A stretch of DNA of 64,000 nucleotides from Fasciola hepatica (lineage: Eukaryota > Platyhelminthes > Trematoda > Plagiorchiida > Fasciolidae), in NCBI GenBank assembly GCA_948099385.1, contig CANUEZ040000204.1, forward strand, positions 2,418,001 to 2,482,000, read 5' to 3'. Position numbers and translations under genes: made by a program. Below, piece after piece: positions 1 through 13,641 of this stretch; the stretch's first letter is position 1, and the number at the start of each line of letters is the position of its first letter. The notes beneath the pieces are model-generated. The model did no database searches. It saw only the letters and a list, made by a program, of their open reading frames with translations, and was not told where the DNA came from.

Positions 1-1724
1 CCCCTACAGAGAAGTCATCCATCATAGGAGTCGATCGGTGTGCGCGAAGCTGGTTCTTACCATTCAAATTTGAAGCGAGTTTGGGAAGGGTGCTATATCA
101 TGTAGTGTAGATGTTGAACAAAGCGTTGAGAGCCATCCCGGATAGCCTTGTGTTGTTAAGTTGTTCGATTCACAATGGTTCACCGGTTGTTGGAGTGCCC
201 GTGGTTGCTCGGTCGATGTGCACTGCTGATGAGTCGAGTCCCTTAAAGGATGAAACAGCTGTACAGTGCTTCCATCCATTTCAATGCTCAGTTGAGCGTT
301 CAAGCTGCATGTTCAATCATATTATACAAATCTAATCTAATCTAATCTAATCTCGTACTACTAATCAATTGCATGCATAGTAAGGAAGCTGTGTAGGTTG
401 TTCATTTGGGAATGCGTTGGTTGTACTTAGGCCCCTACAGAGAAGTCATCCATCATAGGAGTCGATCGGTGTGCGCGAAGCTGGTTCTTACCATTCAAAT
501 TTAAAGCGAGTTTGGGAACGGTGCCATATAATGTAGTGTAGATGTTGAACAAAACGTTGATAGCCATCCCGGATAGCCTTGTGTTGTTAAGTTGTTCGAT
601 TCACAATGGTTCACCGGTTGTTGGAGTGCCCGTGGTGGCTCGGTCGATGTGCACTGCTGATGAGTCGAGTCCCTTAGAGGATGAAACAGCTGTACAGTGC
701 TTCCGTGGATTTCAATGCTCAGTTGAGCGTTCAAGTTGCACGATCAATCATATTATACAAATCTAATCTAATCTAATCTAATCTCGTACTACTAATCAAT
801 TGCATGCATAGTAAGAAAGCTGTGTAGGTTGTTCATTTGGGAATGCGTTGGTTTTACTTAGGCCCCTACAGAGAAGTCATCCATCATACGAGTCGATCGG
901 TGTGCGCGAAGATGGTTCTTACCATTCAAATTTGAAGCGAGTTTGGGAAGGGTGCTATATCATGTAGTGTAGATGTTGAACAAAGCGTTTAGAGCCATCC
1001 CGGATAGCCTTGTGTTGTTAAGTTGTTCGATTCACAATGGTTCACCGGTTGTTGGAGTGCCCGTGGGGGCTCGGTCGATGTGCACTGCTGATGAGTCGAG
1101 TCCCTTAAAGGATGAAACAGCTGTACAGTGCTTCCATGGATTTCAATGCTCAGTTGAGCGTTCAAGCTGCATGATCAATCATATTATACAAATCTAATCT
1201 AATCTGATCTAATCTCGTACTACTAATCAATTGCATGCATAGTAAGGAAGCTGTGTAGGTTGTTCATTTGGGAATGCGTTGGTTGTACTTAGGCCCCTAC
1301 AGAGAAGTCATCCATCATAGGAGTCGATCGGTGTGCGCGAAGCTGGTTCTTACCATTCAAATTTAAAGCGAGTTTGGGAACGGTGCCATATAATGTAGTG
1401 TAGATGTTGAACAAAACGTTGATAGCCATCCCGGATAGTCTTGTATTGTTAAGTTGTTCGATTCACAATGGTTCACCGGTTGTTGGAGTGCCCGTGGTTG
1501 CTCGGTCGATGTGCACTGCTGATGAGTCGAGTCCCTTAGAGGATGAAACAGCTGTACAGTGCTTCCATGGATTTCAATGCTCAGTTGAGCGTTTAAGTTG
1601 CATGATCAATCATATTATACAAATCTAATCTAATCTAATCTAATCTCGTACTACTAATCAATTGCATGCATAGTAAGGAAGCTGTGAAGGTTGTTCATTT
1701 GGGAATGAGTTGGTTGTACTTAGG
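1..1724 (+). repeat. Dimer duplication (862 bp x 2), monomers 1-2 and 3-4
   Basis: 1-862 and 863-1724 have equal length. Monomers 1 and 3 share GAGTCCCTTAAAGG and a GAGCC before the first ATCCCGG; monomers 2 and 4 share GTGCCATATAATG and AAAACGTTG. Monomer 6 shares the CCATATAATG marker, so the family of this dimer extends further right. Confidence 0.7.
220..269 (+). ncRNA. Hammerhead ribozyme, first copy (loop II CUUAAA)
   Basis: Stem I GCACUG/CAGUGC, CUGAUGA at 226-232, GAAA at 252-255 and the GUA triplet ending at 263 are all intact. Loop II has A for G (CUUAAA), a change confined to the hexaloop of the GUCC/GGAU model. The flanking CCATCC shifts the mismatch in the proposed outer stem I. 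Confidence 0.9.
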
Positions 1725-2379
1725 CCCCTACAGAGAAGTCATCCATCATAGGAGTGGATCGGTGTGCGCGAAGCTGGTTCTGACCATTCAAATTTGAAGC
1801 GAGTTTGGGAACGGTGCTATATCATGTAGTGTAGATGTTGAACAAAGCGTTGATAGCCATCCCGGATAGCCTTGTGTTATTAAGTTGTTCGATTCACAAT
1901 GGTTCACCGGTTGTTGGAGTGCCCGTGGGGGCTCGGTCGATGTGCACTGCTGATGAGTCGAGTCCCTTCAAGGATGAAACAGCTGTACAGTGCTTCCATG
2001 GATTTCAATGCTCAGTTGAGCGTTCAAGCTGCATGATCAATCATATTATACAAATCTAATCTAATCTAATCTAATCTAATATCGTACTACTAATCAATTG
2101 CATGCATAGTAAGGAAGCTGTGTAGGTTGTTCATTTGGGAATGCGTTGGTTGTACTTAGGCCCCTACAGAGAAGTCATCCATCATAGGAGTCGATCGGTG
2201 TGCGCAAAGCTGGTTCTTACCATTCAAATTTAAAGCGAGTTTGGGAACGGTTCCATATAATGTAGTGTAGATGTTGAACAAAACGTTGATAGCCATCCCG
2301 GATAGCCTTGTGTTGTTAAGTTGTTCAATTCACAATGGTTCACCGGTTGTTGGAGTGCCCGTGGTGGCTCGGTCGATGT

Positions 2380-2429
2380 GCACTGCTGATGAGTCGAGTC
2401 CCTTAGAGGATGAAACAGCTGTTCAGTGC
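2380..2429 (+). ncRNA. Hammerhead variant with GUU cleavage triplet
   Basis: The base at the cleavage position (2423) is U, so the triplet is GUU rather than GUA. GUU still fits the NUH rule for hammerhead cleavage, usually with lower rate. Same change in the copies starting at 3672, 4108, 17469, 21778, 23071 and 23933. Monomer 6 also has GTTCAATTC in its B box. Confidence 0.85.
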
Positions 2430-3162
2430 TTCCATGGATTTCAATGCTCAGTTGAGCGTTCAAGTTGCATGATCAATCATATTATACAAATCTAATCTAA
2501 TCTAATCTAATCTCGTACTACTAATCAATTGCATGCATAGTAAGAAGCTGTGTAGGTTGTTCATTTGGGAATGCGTTGGTTGTACTTAGGCCCCTACAGA
2601 GAAGTCATCCATCATAGGAGTCGATCGGTGTGCGCGAAGATGGTTCTTACCATTCAAATTTGAAGCGAGTTTGGGAAGGGTGCTATATCATGTAGTGTAG
2701 ATGTTGAACAAAGCGTTGATAGCCATCCCGGATAGCCTTGTGTTGTTAAGTTGTTCGATTCACAATGGTTCACCGGTTGTTGGAGGGTTCGTGGTGGCTC
2801 GGTCGATGTGCACTGCTGATGAGTCGAGTCCCTTAGAGGATGAAACAGCTGTACAGTGCTTCCATGGATTTCAATGCTCAGTTGAGCGTTCAAGCTGCAT
2901 GATCAATCATATTATACAAATCTTATCTAATCTAATCTAATCTCGTACTACTAATCAATTGCATGCATAGTAAGGAAGCTGTGTAGGTTGTTCATTTGGG
3001 AATGCGTTGGTTGTACTTAGGCCCCTACAGAGAAGTCATCCATCATAGGAGTCGATCGGTGTGCGCGAAGCTGGTTCTTACCATTCAAATTTGAAGCGAG
3101 TTTGGGAAGGGTGCTATATCATGTAGTGTAGATGTTGAACAAAGCGTTGATAGCCATCCCGG

Positions 3163-3192
3163 ATCGCGTTGTGTTGGTAATTTGATCGATTC
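3163..3192 (+). promoter_or_regulatory. Altered B-box subfamily (first copy, monomer 8)
   Basis: The interval before the B box reads ATCGCGTTGTGTTGG and then TAATTTGATCGATTC, so the B-box core is GATCGATTC (3185 is A, not T). Other full copies lie upstream of the ribozymes at 3672 (further changed to GATAGATTC), 4544, 5406, 15745, 17469, 21778, 22209 and 23071. Partial forms precede 17038, 28684 and 56330. If the B box drives transcription, these units should be weaker promoters. They can still be transcribed by read-through from a neighbour. Confidence 0.6.
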
Positions 3193-4324
3193 ACAATGGT
3201 TCACCGGTTGTTGGAGTGCCCGTGGGGGCTCGGTCGATGTGCACTGCTGATGAGTCGAGTCCCTTAGAGGATGAAACAGCTGTACAGTGCTTCCATGGAT
3301 TTCAATGCTCAGTTGAGCGTTCAAGTTGCATGATCAATCATATTATACAAATCTAATCTAATCTGATCTAATCTCGTACTACTAATCAATTGCATGCATA
3401 GTAAGGAAGCTGTGTAGGTTGTGCATTTGGGAATGAGTTGGTTGTACTTAGGCCCCTACAGAGAAGTCATCCATCATAGGAGTCGATCGGTGTGCGCGAA
3501 GCTGGTTCTTACCATTCAAATTTAAAGCGAGTTTGGGAAGGGTGCTATATCATGTAGTGTAGATGTTGAACAAAGCGTTGATAGCCATCCCGGATCGCGT
3601 TGTGTTGGTAATTTGATAGATTCACAATGGTTCACCGGTTGTTGGAGTGCCCGTGGGGGCTCGGTCGATGTGCACTGCTGATGAGTCGAGTCCCTTAGAG
3701 GATGAAACAGCTGTTCAGTGCTTCCATGGATTTCAATGCTCAGTTGAGCGTTCAAGTTGCATGATCAATCATATTATACAAATCTAATCTAAGCTAATCT
3801 AATATAATCTCGTACTACTAATCAATTGCATGCATAGTAAGGAAGCTGTGTAGGTTGTTCATTTGGGAATGAGTTGGTTGTACTTAGGCCCCTACAGAGA
3901 AGTCATCCATCATAGGAGTCGATCGGTGTGCGCGAAGCTGGTTCTTACCATTCAAATTTAAAGCGAGTTTGGGAAGGGTGCTATATCATGTAGTGTAGAT
4001 GTTGAACAAAGCGTTGATAGCCATCCCGGATAGCCTTGTGTTGTTAAGTTGTTCGATTCACAATGGTTCACCGGTTGTTGGAGTGCCCGTGGTTGCTCGG
4101 TCGATGTGCACTGCTGATGAGTCGAGTCCCTTAGAGGATGAAACAGCTGTTCAGTGCTTCCATGGATTTCAATGCTCAGTTGAGCGTTCAAGCTGCATGA
4201 TCAATCATATTATACAAATCTAATCTAATCTAATCTTATCTAATCTCGTACTACTAATCAATTGCATGCATAGTAAGGAAGCTGTGTAGGTTGTTCATTT
4301 GGGAATGCGTTGGTTGTACTTAGG

Positions 4325-6048
4325 CCCCTACAGAGAAGTCATCCATCATAGGAGTCGATCGGTGTGCGCGAAGCTGGTTCTTACCATTCAAATTTGAAGC
4401 GAGTTTGGGAAGGGTGCTATATCATGTAGTGTATATGTTGAACAAAGCGTTGATAGCCATCCCGGATCGCGTTGTGTTGGTAATTTGATCGATTCACAAT
4501 GGTTCACCGGTTGTTGGAGTGCCCGTGGTTGCTCGGTCGATGTGCACTGCTGATGAGTCGAGTCCCTTAGAGGATGAAACAGCTGTACAGTGCTTCCATG
4601 GATTTCAATGCTCAGTTGAGCGTTCAAGTTGCATGATCAATCATATTATACAAATCTAATCTAATCTGATCTAATCTCGTACTACTAATCAATTGCATGC
4701 ATAGTAAGGAAGCTGTGTAGGTTGTGCATTTGGGAATGAGTTGGTTGTACTTAGGCCCCTACAGAGAAGTCATCCATCATAGGAGTCGATCGGTGTGCTC
4801 GAAGATGGTTCTTACCATTCAAATTTAAAGCGAGTTTGGGAAGGGTGCTATATCATGTAGTGTAGATGTTGAACAAAGCGTTGATAGCCATCCCGGATAG
4901 CCTTGTGTTGTTAAGTTGTTCGATTCACAATGGTTCACCGGTTGTTGGAGTGCCCGTGGGGGCTCGGTCGATGTGCACTGCTGATGAGTCGAGTCCCTTA
5001 GAGGATGAAACAGCTGTACAGTTCTTCCGTGGATTTCAATGCTCAGTTGAGCGTTCAAGCTGCATGATCAATCATATTATACAAATCTAATCTAATCTAA
5101 TCTAATCTCGTACTACTAATCAATTGCATGCATAGTAAGGAAGCTGTGTAGGTTGTTCATTTGGGAATGCGTTGGTTGTACTTAGGCCCCTACAGAGAAG
5201 TCATCCATCATAGGAGTCGATCGGTGTGCGCGAAGCTGGTTCTTACCATTCAAATTTGAAGCGAGTTTGGGAAGGGTGCTATATCATGTAGTGTAGATGT
5301 TGAACAAAGCGTTGATAGCCATCCCGGATCGCGTTGTGTTGGTAATTTGATCGATTCACAATGGTTCACCGGTTGTTGGAGTGCCCGTGGGGGCTCGGTC
5401 GATGTGCACTGCTGATGAGTCGAGTCCCTTAGAGGATGAAACAGCTGTACAGTGCTTCCATGGATTTCAATGCTCAGTTGAGCGTTCAAGTTGCATGATC
5501 AATCATATTATACAAATCTAATCTAATCTGATCTAATCTCGTACTACTAATCAATTGCATGCATAGTAAGGAAGCTGTGTAGGTTGTTCATTTGGGAATG
5601 AGTTGGTTGTACTTAGGCCCCTACAGAGAAGTCATCCATCATAGGAGTCGATCGGTGTGCGCGAAGATGGTTCTTACCATTCAAATTTAAAGCGAGTTTG
5701 GGAAGGGTGCTATATCATGTAGTGTAGATGTTGAACAAAGCGTTGATAGCCATCCCGGATAGCCTTGTGTTGTTAAGTTGTTCGATTCACAATGGTTCAC
5801 CGGTTGTTGGAGTGCCCGTGGGGGCTCGGTCGATGTGCACTGCTGATGAGTCGAGTCCCTTAGAGGATGAAACAGCTGTACAGTACTTCCGTGGATTTCA
5901 ATGCTCAGTTGAGCGTTCAAGCTGCATGATCAATCATATTATACAAATCTAATCTAATCTAATCTAATCTCGTACTACTAATCAATTGCATGCATAGTAA
6001 GGAAGCTGTGTAGGTTGTTCATTTGGGAATGCGTTGGTTGTACTTAGG
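4325..6048 (+). repeat. Dimer duplication (862 bp x 2), monomers 11-12 and 13-14
   Basis: 4325-5186 and 5187-6048 are the same length. Monomers 11 and 13 both carry GGATCGCGTTG with the altered B box; monomers 12 and 14 share CGAAGATGG, CTTCCGTGG and a damaged last stem I base (GTTC, GTAC). Confidence 0.75.
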
Positions 6049-9000
6049 CCCCTACAGAGAAGTCATCCATCATAGGAGTCGATCGGTGTGCGCGAAGCTG
6101 GTTCTTACCATTCAAATTTGAAGCGAGTTTGGGAAGGGTGCTATATCATGTAGTGTAGATGTTGAACAAAGCGTTGAGAGCCATCCCGGATAGCCTTGTG
6201 TTGTTAAGTTGTTCGATTCACAATGGTTCACCGGTTGTTGGAGTGCCCGTGGTTGCTCGGTCGATGTGCACTGCTGATGAGTCGAGTCCCTTAGAGGATG
6301 AAACAGCTGTACAGTGCTTCCATGGATTTCAATGCTCAGTTGAGCGTTCAAGCTGCATGATCAATCATATTATACAAATCTAATCTAATCTAATCTAATC
6401 TCGTACTACTAATCAATTGCATGCATAGTAAGGAAGCTGTGTAGGTTGTTCATTTGGGAATGAGTTGGTTGTACTTAGGCCCCTACAGAGAAGTCATCCA
6501 TCATAGGAGTCGATCGGTGTGCGCGAAGATGGTTCTTACCATTCAAATTTGAAGCGAGTTTGGGAAGGGTACTATATCATGTAGTGTAGATGTTGAACAA
6601 AGCGTTGATAGCCATCCCGGATAGCCTTGTGTTGTTAAGTTGTTCGATTCACAATGGTTCACCGGTTGTTGGAGTGCCCGTGGTTGCTCGGTCGATGTGC
6701 ACTGCTGATGAGTCGAGTCCCTTAGAGGATGAAACAGCTGTACAGTGCTTCCATGGATTTCAATGCTCAGTTGAGTGTTCAAGTTGCATGATCAATCATA
6801 TTATACAAATCTAATCTAATCTGATCTAATCTCGTACTACTAATCAATTGCATGCATAGTAAGGAAGCTGTGTAGGTTGTTCATTTGGGAATGCGTTGGT
6901 TGTACTTAGGCCCCTACAGAGAAGTCATCCATCATAGGAGTGGTTCGGTGTGCGCGAAGCTGGTTCTTACCATTCAAATTTAAAGCGAGTTTGGGAACGG
7001 TGCTATATCATGTAGTGTAGATGTTGAACAAAGCGTTGAGGGCCATCCCGGATAGCCTTGTGTTGTTAAGTTGTTCGATTCACAATGGTTCACCGGTTGT
7101 TGGAGTGCCCGTGGGGGCTCGGTCGATGTGCACTGCTGATGAGTCGAGTCCCTTAGAGGATGAAACAGCTGTACAGTGCTTCCATGCATTTCAATGCTCA
7201 GTTGAGCGTTCAAGTTGCATGATCAATCATATTATACAAATCTAATCTAATCTGATCTAATCTCGTACTACTAATCAATTGCATGCATAGTAAGGAAGCT
7301 GTGTAGGTTGTTCATTTGGGAATGCGTTGGTTGTACTTAGGCCCCTACAGAGAAGTCATCCATCGTAGGAGTCGATCGGTGTGCGCGAAGCTGGTTCTTA
7401 CCATTCAAATTTGAAGCGAGTTTGGGAAGGGTGCTATATCATGTAGTGTAGATGTTGAACAAAGCGTTGATAGCTATCCCGGATAGCCTTGTGTTGTTAA
7501 GTTGTTCGATTCACAATGGTTCACCGGTTGTTCGAGTGCCCGTGGGGGCTCGGTCGATGTGCACTGCTGATGAGTCGAGTCCCTTAGAGGATGAAACAGC
7601 TGTACAGTGCTTCCATGGATTTCCATGCTCAGTTGAGCGTTCAAGCTGCATGATCAATCATATTATACAAATCTAATCTAATCTGATCTAATCTCGTACT
7701 ACTAATCAATTGCATGCATAGTAAGGAAGCTGTGTAGGTTGTTCATTTGGGAATGAGTTGGTTGTACTTAGGCCCCTACAGAGAAATCATCCATCATAGG
7801 AGTCGATCGGTGTGCGCGAAGCTAGTTCTTACCATTCAAATTTAAAGCGAGTTTGGGAACGGTGCTATATCATGTAGTGTAGATGTTGAACAAAGCGTTT
7901 AGAGCCATCCCGGATAGCCTTGTGTTGTTAAGTTGTTCGATTCACAATGGTTCACCGGTTGTTGGAGTGCCCGTGGGGGCTCGGTCGATGTGCACTGCTG
8001 ATGAGTCGAAACCCTTAGAGGATGAAACAGCTGTACAGTGCTTCCATCCATTTCAATGCTCAGTTGAGCGTTCAAGCTGCATGATCAATCATATTATACA
8101 AATCTAATCTAATCTGATCTAATCTCGTACTACTAATCAATTGCATGCATAGTAAGGAAGCTGTGTAGATTGTTCATTTGTGAATGCGTTGGTTGTACTT
8201 AGGCCCCTACAGAGAAGTCATCCATCATAGGAGTCGATCGGTGTGCGCGAAGCTGGTTCTTACCATTCAAATTAGAAGCCAGTTTGGGAAGGGTGCTATA
8301 TCATGTAGTGTAGATGTTGAACAAAGCGTTGATAGCCATCCCGGATAGCCTTGTGTTGTTAAGTTGTTCGATTCACAATGGTTCACCGGTTGTTGGAGTG
8401 CCCGTGGTGGCTCGGTCGATGTGCACTGCTGATGAGTCGAGTCCCTTAGAGGATGAAACAGCTGTACAGTGCTTCCATGGATTTCAATGCTCAGTTGAGC
8501 GTTCAAGTTGCATGATCAATCATATTATACAAATCTAATCTAATCTAATCTAATCTCGTACTACTAATCAATTGCATGCATAGTAAGGAAGCTGTGTAGG
8601 TTGTTCATTTGGGAATGAGTTGGTTGTACTTAGGCCCCTACAGAGAAGTCATCCATCATAGGAGTCGATCGGTGTGCGCGAAGATGGTTCTTACCATTCA
8701 AATTTGAAGCGAGTTTGGGAAGGGTGCTATATCATGTAGTGTAGATGTTGAACAAAGCGTTGATAGCCATCCCGGATAGCCTTGTGTTGTTAAGTTGTTC
8801 GATTCACAATGGTTCACCGGTTGTTGGAGTGCCCGTGGTTGCTCGGTCGATGTGCACTGCTGATGAGTCGAGTCCCTTAGAGGATGAAACAGCTGTACAG
8901 TGCTTCCATGGATTTCAATGCTCAGTTGAGCGTTCAAGCTGCATGATCAATCATATTATACAAATCTAATCTAATCTAATCTAATCTCGTACTACTAATC

Positions 9001-10577
9001 AATTGCATGCATAGTAAGGAAGCTGTGTAGGTTGTTCATTTGGGAATGCGTTGGTTGTACTTAGGCCCCTACAGAGAAATCATCCATCATAGGAGTCGAT
9101 CGGTGTGCGCGAAGCTGGTTCTTACCATTCAAATTTAAAGCGAGTTTGGGAACGGTGCTATATCATGTAGTGTAGATGTTGAACAATGCGTTGATAGCCA
9201 TCCCGGATAGCCTTGTGTTGTTAAGTTGTTCGATTCACAATGGTTCACCAGTTGTTGGAGTGCCCGTGGGGGCTCGGTCGATGTGCACTGCTGATGAGTC
9301 GAGTCCCTTAGAGGATGAAACAGCTGTACAGTGCTTCCATGGATTTCAATGCTCAGTTGAGCGTTCAAGCTGCATGACCAATCATATTATACAAATCTAA
9401 TCTAATCTAATCTAATCTCGTACTACTAATCAATTGCATGCATAGTAAGGAAGCTGTGTAGGTTGTTCATTTGGGAATGCGTTGGTTGTACTCTGGCCCC
9501 TACAGAGGAGTCATCCATCATACGAGTCGATCGGTGTGCGCGAAGCTGGTTCTTACCATTCAAATTTGAAGCCAGTTTGGGAAGGGTGCTATATCATGTA
9601 GTGTAGATGTTGAACAAAGCGTTGATAGCCATCCCGGATAGCCTTGTGTTTTTGATTTGTTCGAGTCACAATGGTTCATCGGTTGTTGGAGTGCCCGTGG
9701 GGGCTCGGTCGATGTGCACTGCTGATGAGTCGAGTCTTTTAGAGGATGAAACAGCTGTACAGTGCTTCCATGGATTTCAATGCTCAGTTGACCGTTCAAG
9801 CTGCATGATCAATCATATTATACAAATCTAATCTGATCTAATCTAATCTCGTACTACTAATCAATTGCATGCATAGTAAGGAAGCTGTGTAGGTTGTTCA
9901 TTTGGGAATGCGTTGGTTGTACTTAGGCCCCTACAGAGAAGTCATCCATCATAGGAGTGGTTCGGTGTGCGCGAAGCTGGTTCTTACCATTCAAATTTGA
10001 AGCGAGTTTGGGAAGGGTGCTATATCATGTAGTGTAGATGTTGAACAAAGCGTTGATAGCTATCCCGGATAGCCTTGTGTTGTTAAGTTGTTCGATTCAC
10101 AATGGTTCACCGGTTGTTCGAGTGCCCGTGGGGGCTCGGTCGATGTGCACTGCTGATGAGTCGAGTCCCTTAGAGGATGAAACAGCTGTACAGTGCTTCC
10201 ATGGATTTCAATGCTCAGTTGAGCGTTCAAGCTGCATGATCAATCATATTATACAAATCTAATCTAATCTAATCTAATCTCGTACTACTAATCAATTGCA
10301 TGCATAGTAAGGAAGCTGTGTAGGTTGTTCATTTGGGAATGCGTTGGTTGTACTTAGGCCCCTACAGAGAAATCATCCATCATAGGAGTCGATCGGTGTG
10401 CGCGAAGCTGGTTCTTACCATTCAAATTTAAAGCGTGTTTGGGAAGGGTGCTATATCATGTAGTGTAGATGTTGAACAAAGCGTTGATAGCCATCCCGGA
10501 TAGCCTTGTGTTGTTAAGTTGTTCGATTCACAATGGTTCACCGGTTGTTGGAGTGCCCGTGGGGGCTCGGTCGATGT

Positions 10578-10627
10578 GCACTGATGATGAGTCGAAACCC
10601 TTAGAGGATGAAACAGCTGTACAGTGC
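10578..10627 (+). ncRNA. Hammerhead with C3 core mutation, probably inactive
   Basis: The first core strand reads AUGAUGA because C3 (10584) is A. C3 is an invariant catalytic-core base. A CUGAUGA can be read three bases earlier, but then stem I no longer matches CAGUGC. Stem II also has TCGAAACCC. The same allele is present at 12301 and 13592, spread by the higher-order repeat. Confidence 0.85.
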
Positions 10628-12300
10628 TTCCATCCATTTCAATGCTCAGTTGAGCGTTCAAGCTGCATGATCAATCATATTATACAAATCTAATCTAATC
10701 TAATCTAATCTCGTACTACTAATCAATTGCATGCATAGTAAGGAAGCTGTGTAGGTTGTTCATTTGGGAATGAGTTGGTTGTACTTAGGCCCCTACAGAG
10801 AAATCATCCATCATAGGAGTGGATCGGTGTGCGCGAAGCTGGTTCTTACCATTCAAATTTAAAGCGAGTTTGGGAAGGGTGTTATATCATGTAGTGTAGA
10901 TGTTGAACAAAACGTTGAGAGCCATCCCGGATAGCCTTGTTTTGTTAAGTTGTTCGATTCACAATGGTTCACCTGTTGTTGGAGTGCCCGTGGTTGCTCG
11001 GTCGATGTGCACTGCTGATGAGTCGAGTCCCTGGAGAATGAAACAGCTGTACAGTGCTTCCATGGATTTCAATGCTCAGTTGAGCGTTCAAGTTGCATGA
11101 TCAATCATATTATACAAATCTAATCTAATCTAATCTAATCTCGTACTACTAATCAATTGCATGCATAGTAAGGAAGCTGTGTAGGTTGTTCATTTCGGAA
11201 TGAGTTGGTTGTACTTAGGCCCCTACAGAGAAGTCATCCATCATAGGAGTCGATCGGTGTGCGCGAAGATGGTTCTTACCATTCAAATTTGAAGCGAGTT
11301 TGGGAAGAGTGCTATATCATGTAGTGTAGATGTTGAACAAAGCGTTGATAGCCATCCCGGATAGCCTTGTTTTGTTAAGTTGTTCGATTCACAATGGTTC
11401 ACCGGTTGTTGGAGTGCCCGTGGGGGCTCGGTCGATGTGCACTGCTGATGAGTCGAGTCTTTTAGAGGATGAAACAGCTGTACAGTGCTTCCATGGATTT
11501 CAATGCTCAGTTGACCGTTCAAGCTGCATGATCAATCATATTATACAAATCTAATCTAATCTAATCTAATCTCGTACTACTAATCAATTGCATGCATAGT
11601 AAGGAAGCTGTGTAGGTTGTTCATTTGGGAATGCGTTGGTTGTACTTAGGCCCCTACAGAGAAGTCATCCATCATAGGAGTGGTTCGGTGTGCGCGAAGC
11701 TGGTTCTTACCATTCAAATTTGAAGCGAGTTTGGGAAGGGTGCTATATCATGTAGTGTAGATGTTGAACAAAGCGTTGATAGCTATCCCGGATAGCCTTG
11801 TGTTGTTAAGTTGTTCGATTCACAATGGTTCACCGGTTGTTCGAGTGCCCGTGGGGGCTCGGTCGATGTGCACTGCTGATGAGTCGAGTCCCTTAGAGGA
11901 TGAAACAGCTGTACAGTGCTTCCATCCATTTCAATGCTCAGTTGACCGTTCAAGCTGCATGATCAATCATATTATACAAATCTAATCTAATCTAATCTAA
12001 TCTCGTACTACTAATCAATTGCATGCATAGTAAGGAAGCTGTGTAGGTTGTTCATTTGGGAATGCGTTGGTTGTACTTAGGCCCCTACAGAGAAATCATC
12101 CATCATAGGAGTCGATCGGTGTGCGCGAAGCTGGTTCTTACCATTCAAATTTAAAGCGTGTTTGGGAAAGGTGCTATATCATGTAGTGTAGATGTTGAAC
12201 AAAGCGTTGATAGCCATCCCGGATAGCCTTGTGTTGTTAAGTTGTTCGATTCACAATGGTTCACCGGTTGTTGGAGTGCCCGTGGGGGCTCGGTCGATGT

Positions 12301-12350
12301 GCACTGATGATGAGTCGAAACCCTTAGAGGATGAAACAGCTGTACAGTGC
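12301..12350 (+). ncRNA. Hammerhead with C3 core mutation, second copy of the allele
   Basis: C3 at 12307 is A, with the same TCGAAACCC change, 1723 bp after its sister. Probably inactive. Confidence 0.85.
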
Positions 12351-13591
12351 TTCCATCCATTTCAATGCTCAGTTGAGCGTTCAAGCTGCATGATCAATCA
12401 TATTATACAAATCTAATCTAATCTAATCTAATCTCGTACTACTAATCAATTGCATGCATAGTAAGGAAGCTGTGTAGGTTGTTCATTTGGGAATGAGTTG
12501 GTTGTACTTAGGCCCCTACAGAGAAATCATCCATCATAGGAGTGGATCGGTGTGCGCGAAGCTGGTTCTTACCATTCAAATTTAAAGCGAGTTTGGGAAG
12601 GGTGTTATATCATGTAGTGTAGATGTTGAACAAAGCGTTGAGAGCCATCCCGGATAGCCTTGTGTTGTTAAGTTGTTCGATTCACAATGGTTCACCGGTT
12701 GTTGGAGTGCCCGTGGTTGCTCGGTCGATGTGCACTGCTGATGAGTCGAGTCCCTGGAGAATGAAACAGCTGTACAGTGCTTCCATGGATTTCAATGCTC
12801 AGTTGAGCGTTCAAGTTGCATGATCAATCATATTATACAAATCTAATCTAATCTGATCTAATCTCGTACTACTAATCAATTGCATGCATAGTAAGGAAGC
12901 TGTGTAGGTTGTTCATTTGGGAATGCGTTGGTTGTACTTAGGCCCCTACAGAGAAGTCATCCATCATAGGAGTCGATCGGTGTGCGCGAAGCTGGTTCTT
13001 ACCATTCAAATTAGAAGCCAGTTTGGGAAGGGTGCTATATCATGTAGTGTAGATGTTGAACAAAGCGTTGATAGCCATCCCGGATAGCCTTGTTTTGTTA
13101 AGTTGTTCGATTCACAATGGTTCACCGGTTGTTGGAGTGCCCGTGGGGGCTCGGTCGATGTGCACTGCTGATGAGTCGAGTCCTTAGAGGATGAAACAGC
13201 TGTACAGTGCTTCCATGGATTTCAATGCTCAGTTGAGCGTTCAAGTTGCATGATCAATCATATTATACAAATCTAATCTAATCTAATCTAATCTCGTACT
13301 ACTGATCAATTGCATGCATAGTAAGGAAGCTGTGTAGGTTGTTCATTTGGGAATGAGTTGGTTGTACTTAGGCCCCTACAGAGAAATCATCCATCATAGG
13401 AGTGGATCGGTGTGCGCGAAGCTAGTTCTTACCATTCAAATTTAAATCGTGTTTGGGAAAGGTGCTATATCATGTAGTGTAGATGTTGAACAAAGCGTTT
13501 AGAGCCATCCCGGATAGCCTTGTGTTGTTAAGTTGTTCGATTCACAATGGTTCACCGGTTGTTGGAGTGCCCGTGGGGGCTCGGTCGATGT

Positions 13592-13641
13592 GCACTGATG
13601 ATGAGTCGAAACCCTTAGAGGATGAAACAGCTGTACAGTGC
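13592..13641 (+). ncRNA. Hammerhead with C3 core mutation, third copy of the allele
   Basis: C3 at 13598 is A, with TCGAAACCC, in the partial third higher-order block. The spacing from the previous copy is three monomers instead of four, so one monomer type was lost. Probably inactive. Confidence 0.85.

Larger units (their letters stand above)
1..9496 (+). repeat. Monomers 1-22: ribozyme positions and block features
   Basis: The 50-nt hammerheads start at 220, 651, 1082, 1513, 1944, 2380, 2810, 3241, 3672, 4108, 4544, 4975, 5406, 5837, 6268, 6699, 7130, 7561, 7992, 8423, 8854 and 9285; predicted cleavage is 44 bases after each start. Loop II varies: CUUAAA in monomers 1 and 3, CUUCAA in 5. 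Monomers 6, 9 and 10 have GUU instead of GUA at the cleavage site. Monomers 12 and 14 lose one stem I pair (CAGUUC, CAGUAC). Monomers 8, 9, 11 and 13 carry the altered B-box subfamily. The core looks intact in all 22. Confidence 0.93.

Noticed and set aside
64..303. Recurring - strand ORF of 77-79 aa
   Set aside because: It is the complement of the same conserved segment, begins at a non-ATG codon (TTG) and has no homology I recognise. Several units lack it.
111..335. Recurring + strand ORF of 61-84 aa in most monomers
   Set aside because: It spans the B box, hairpin and ribozyme, whose RNA-level conservation explains why the frame stays open. The 431-bp period is not a multiple of three, variants change residues freely (V/G, P/L), there is no recognisable domain, and some copies are frameshifted.
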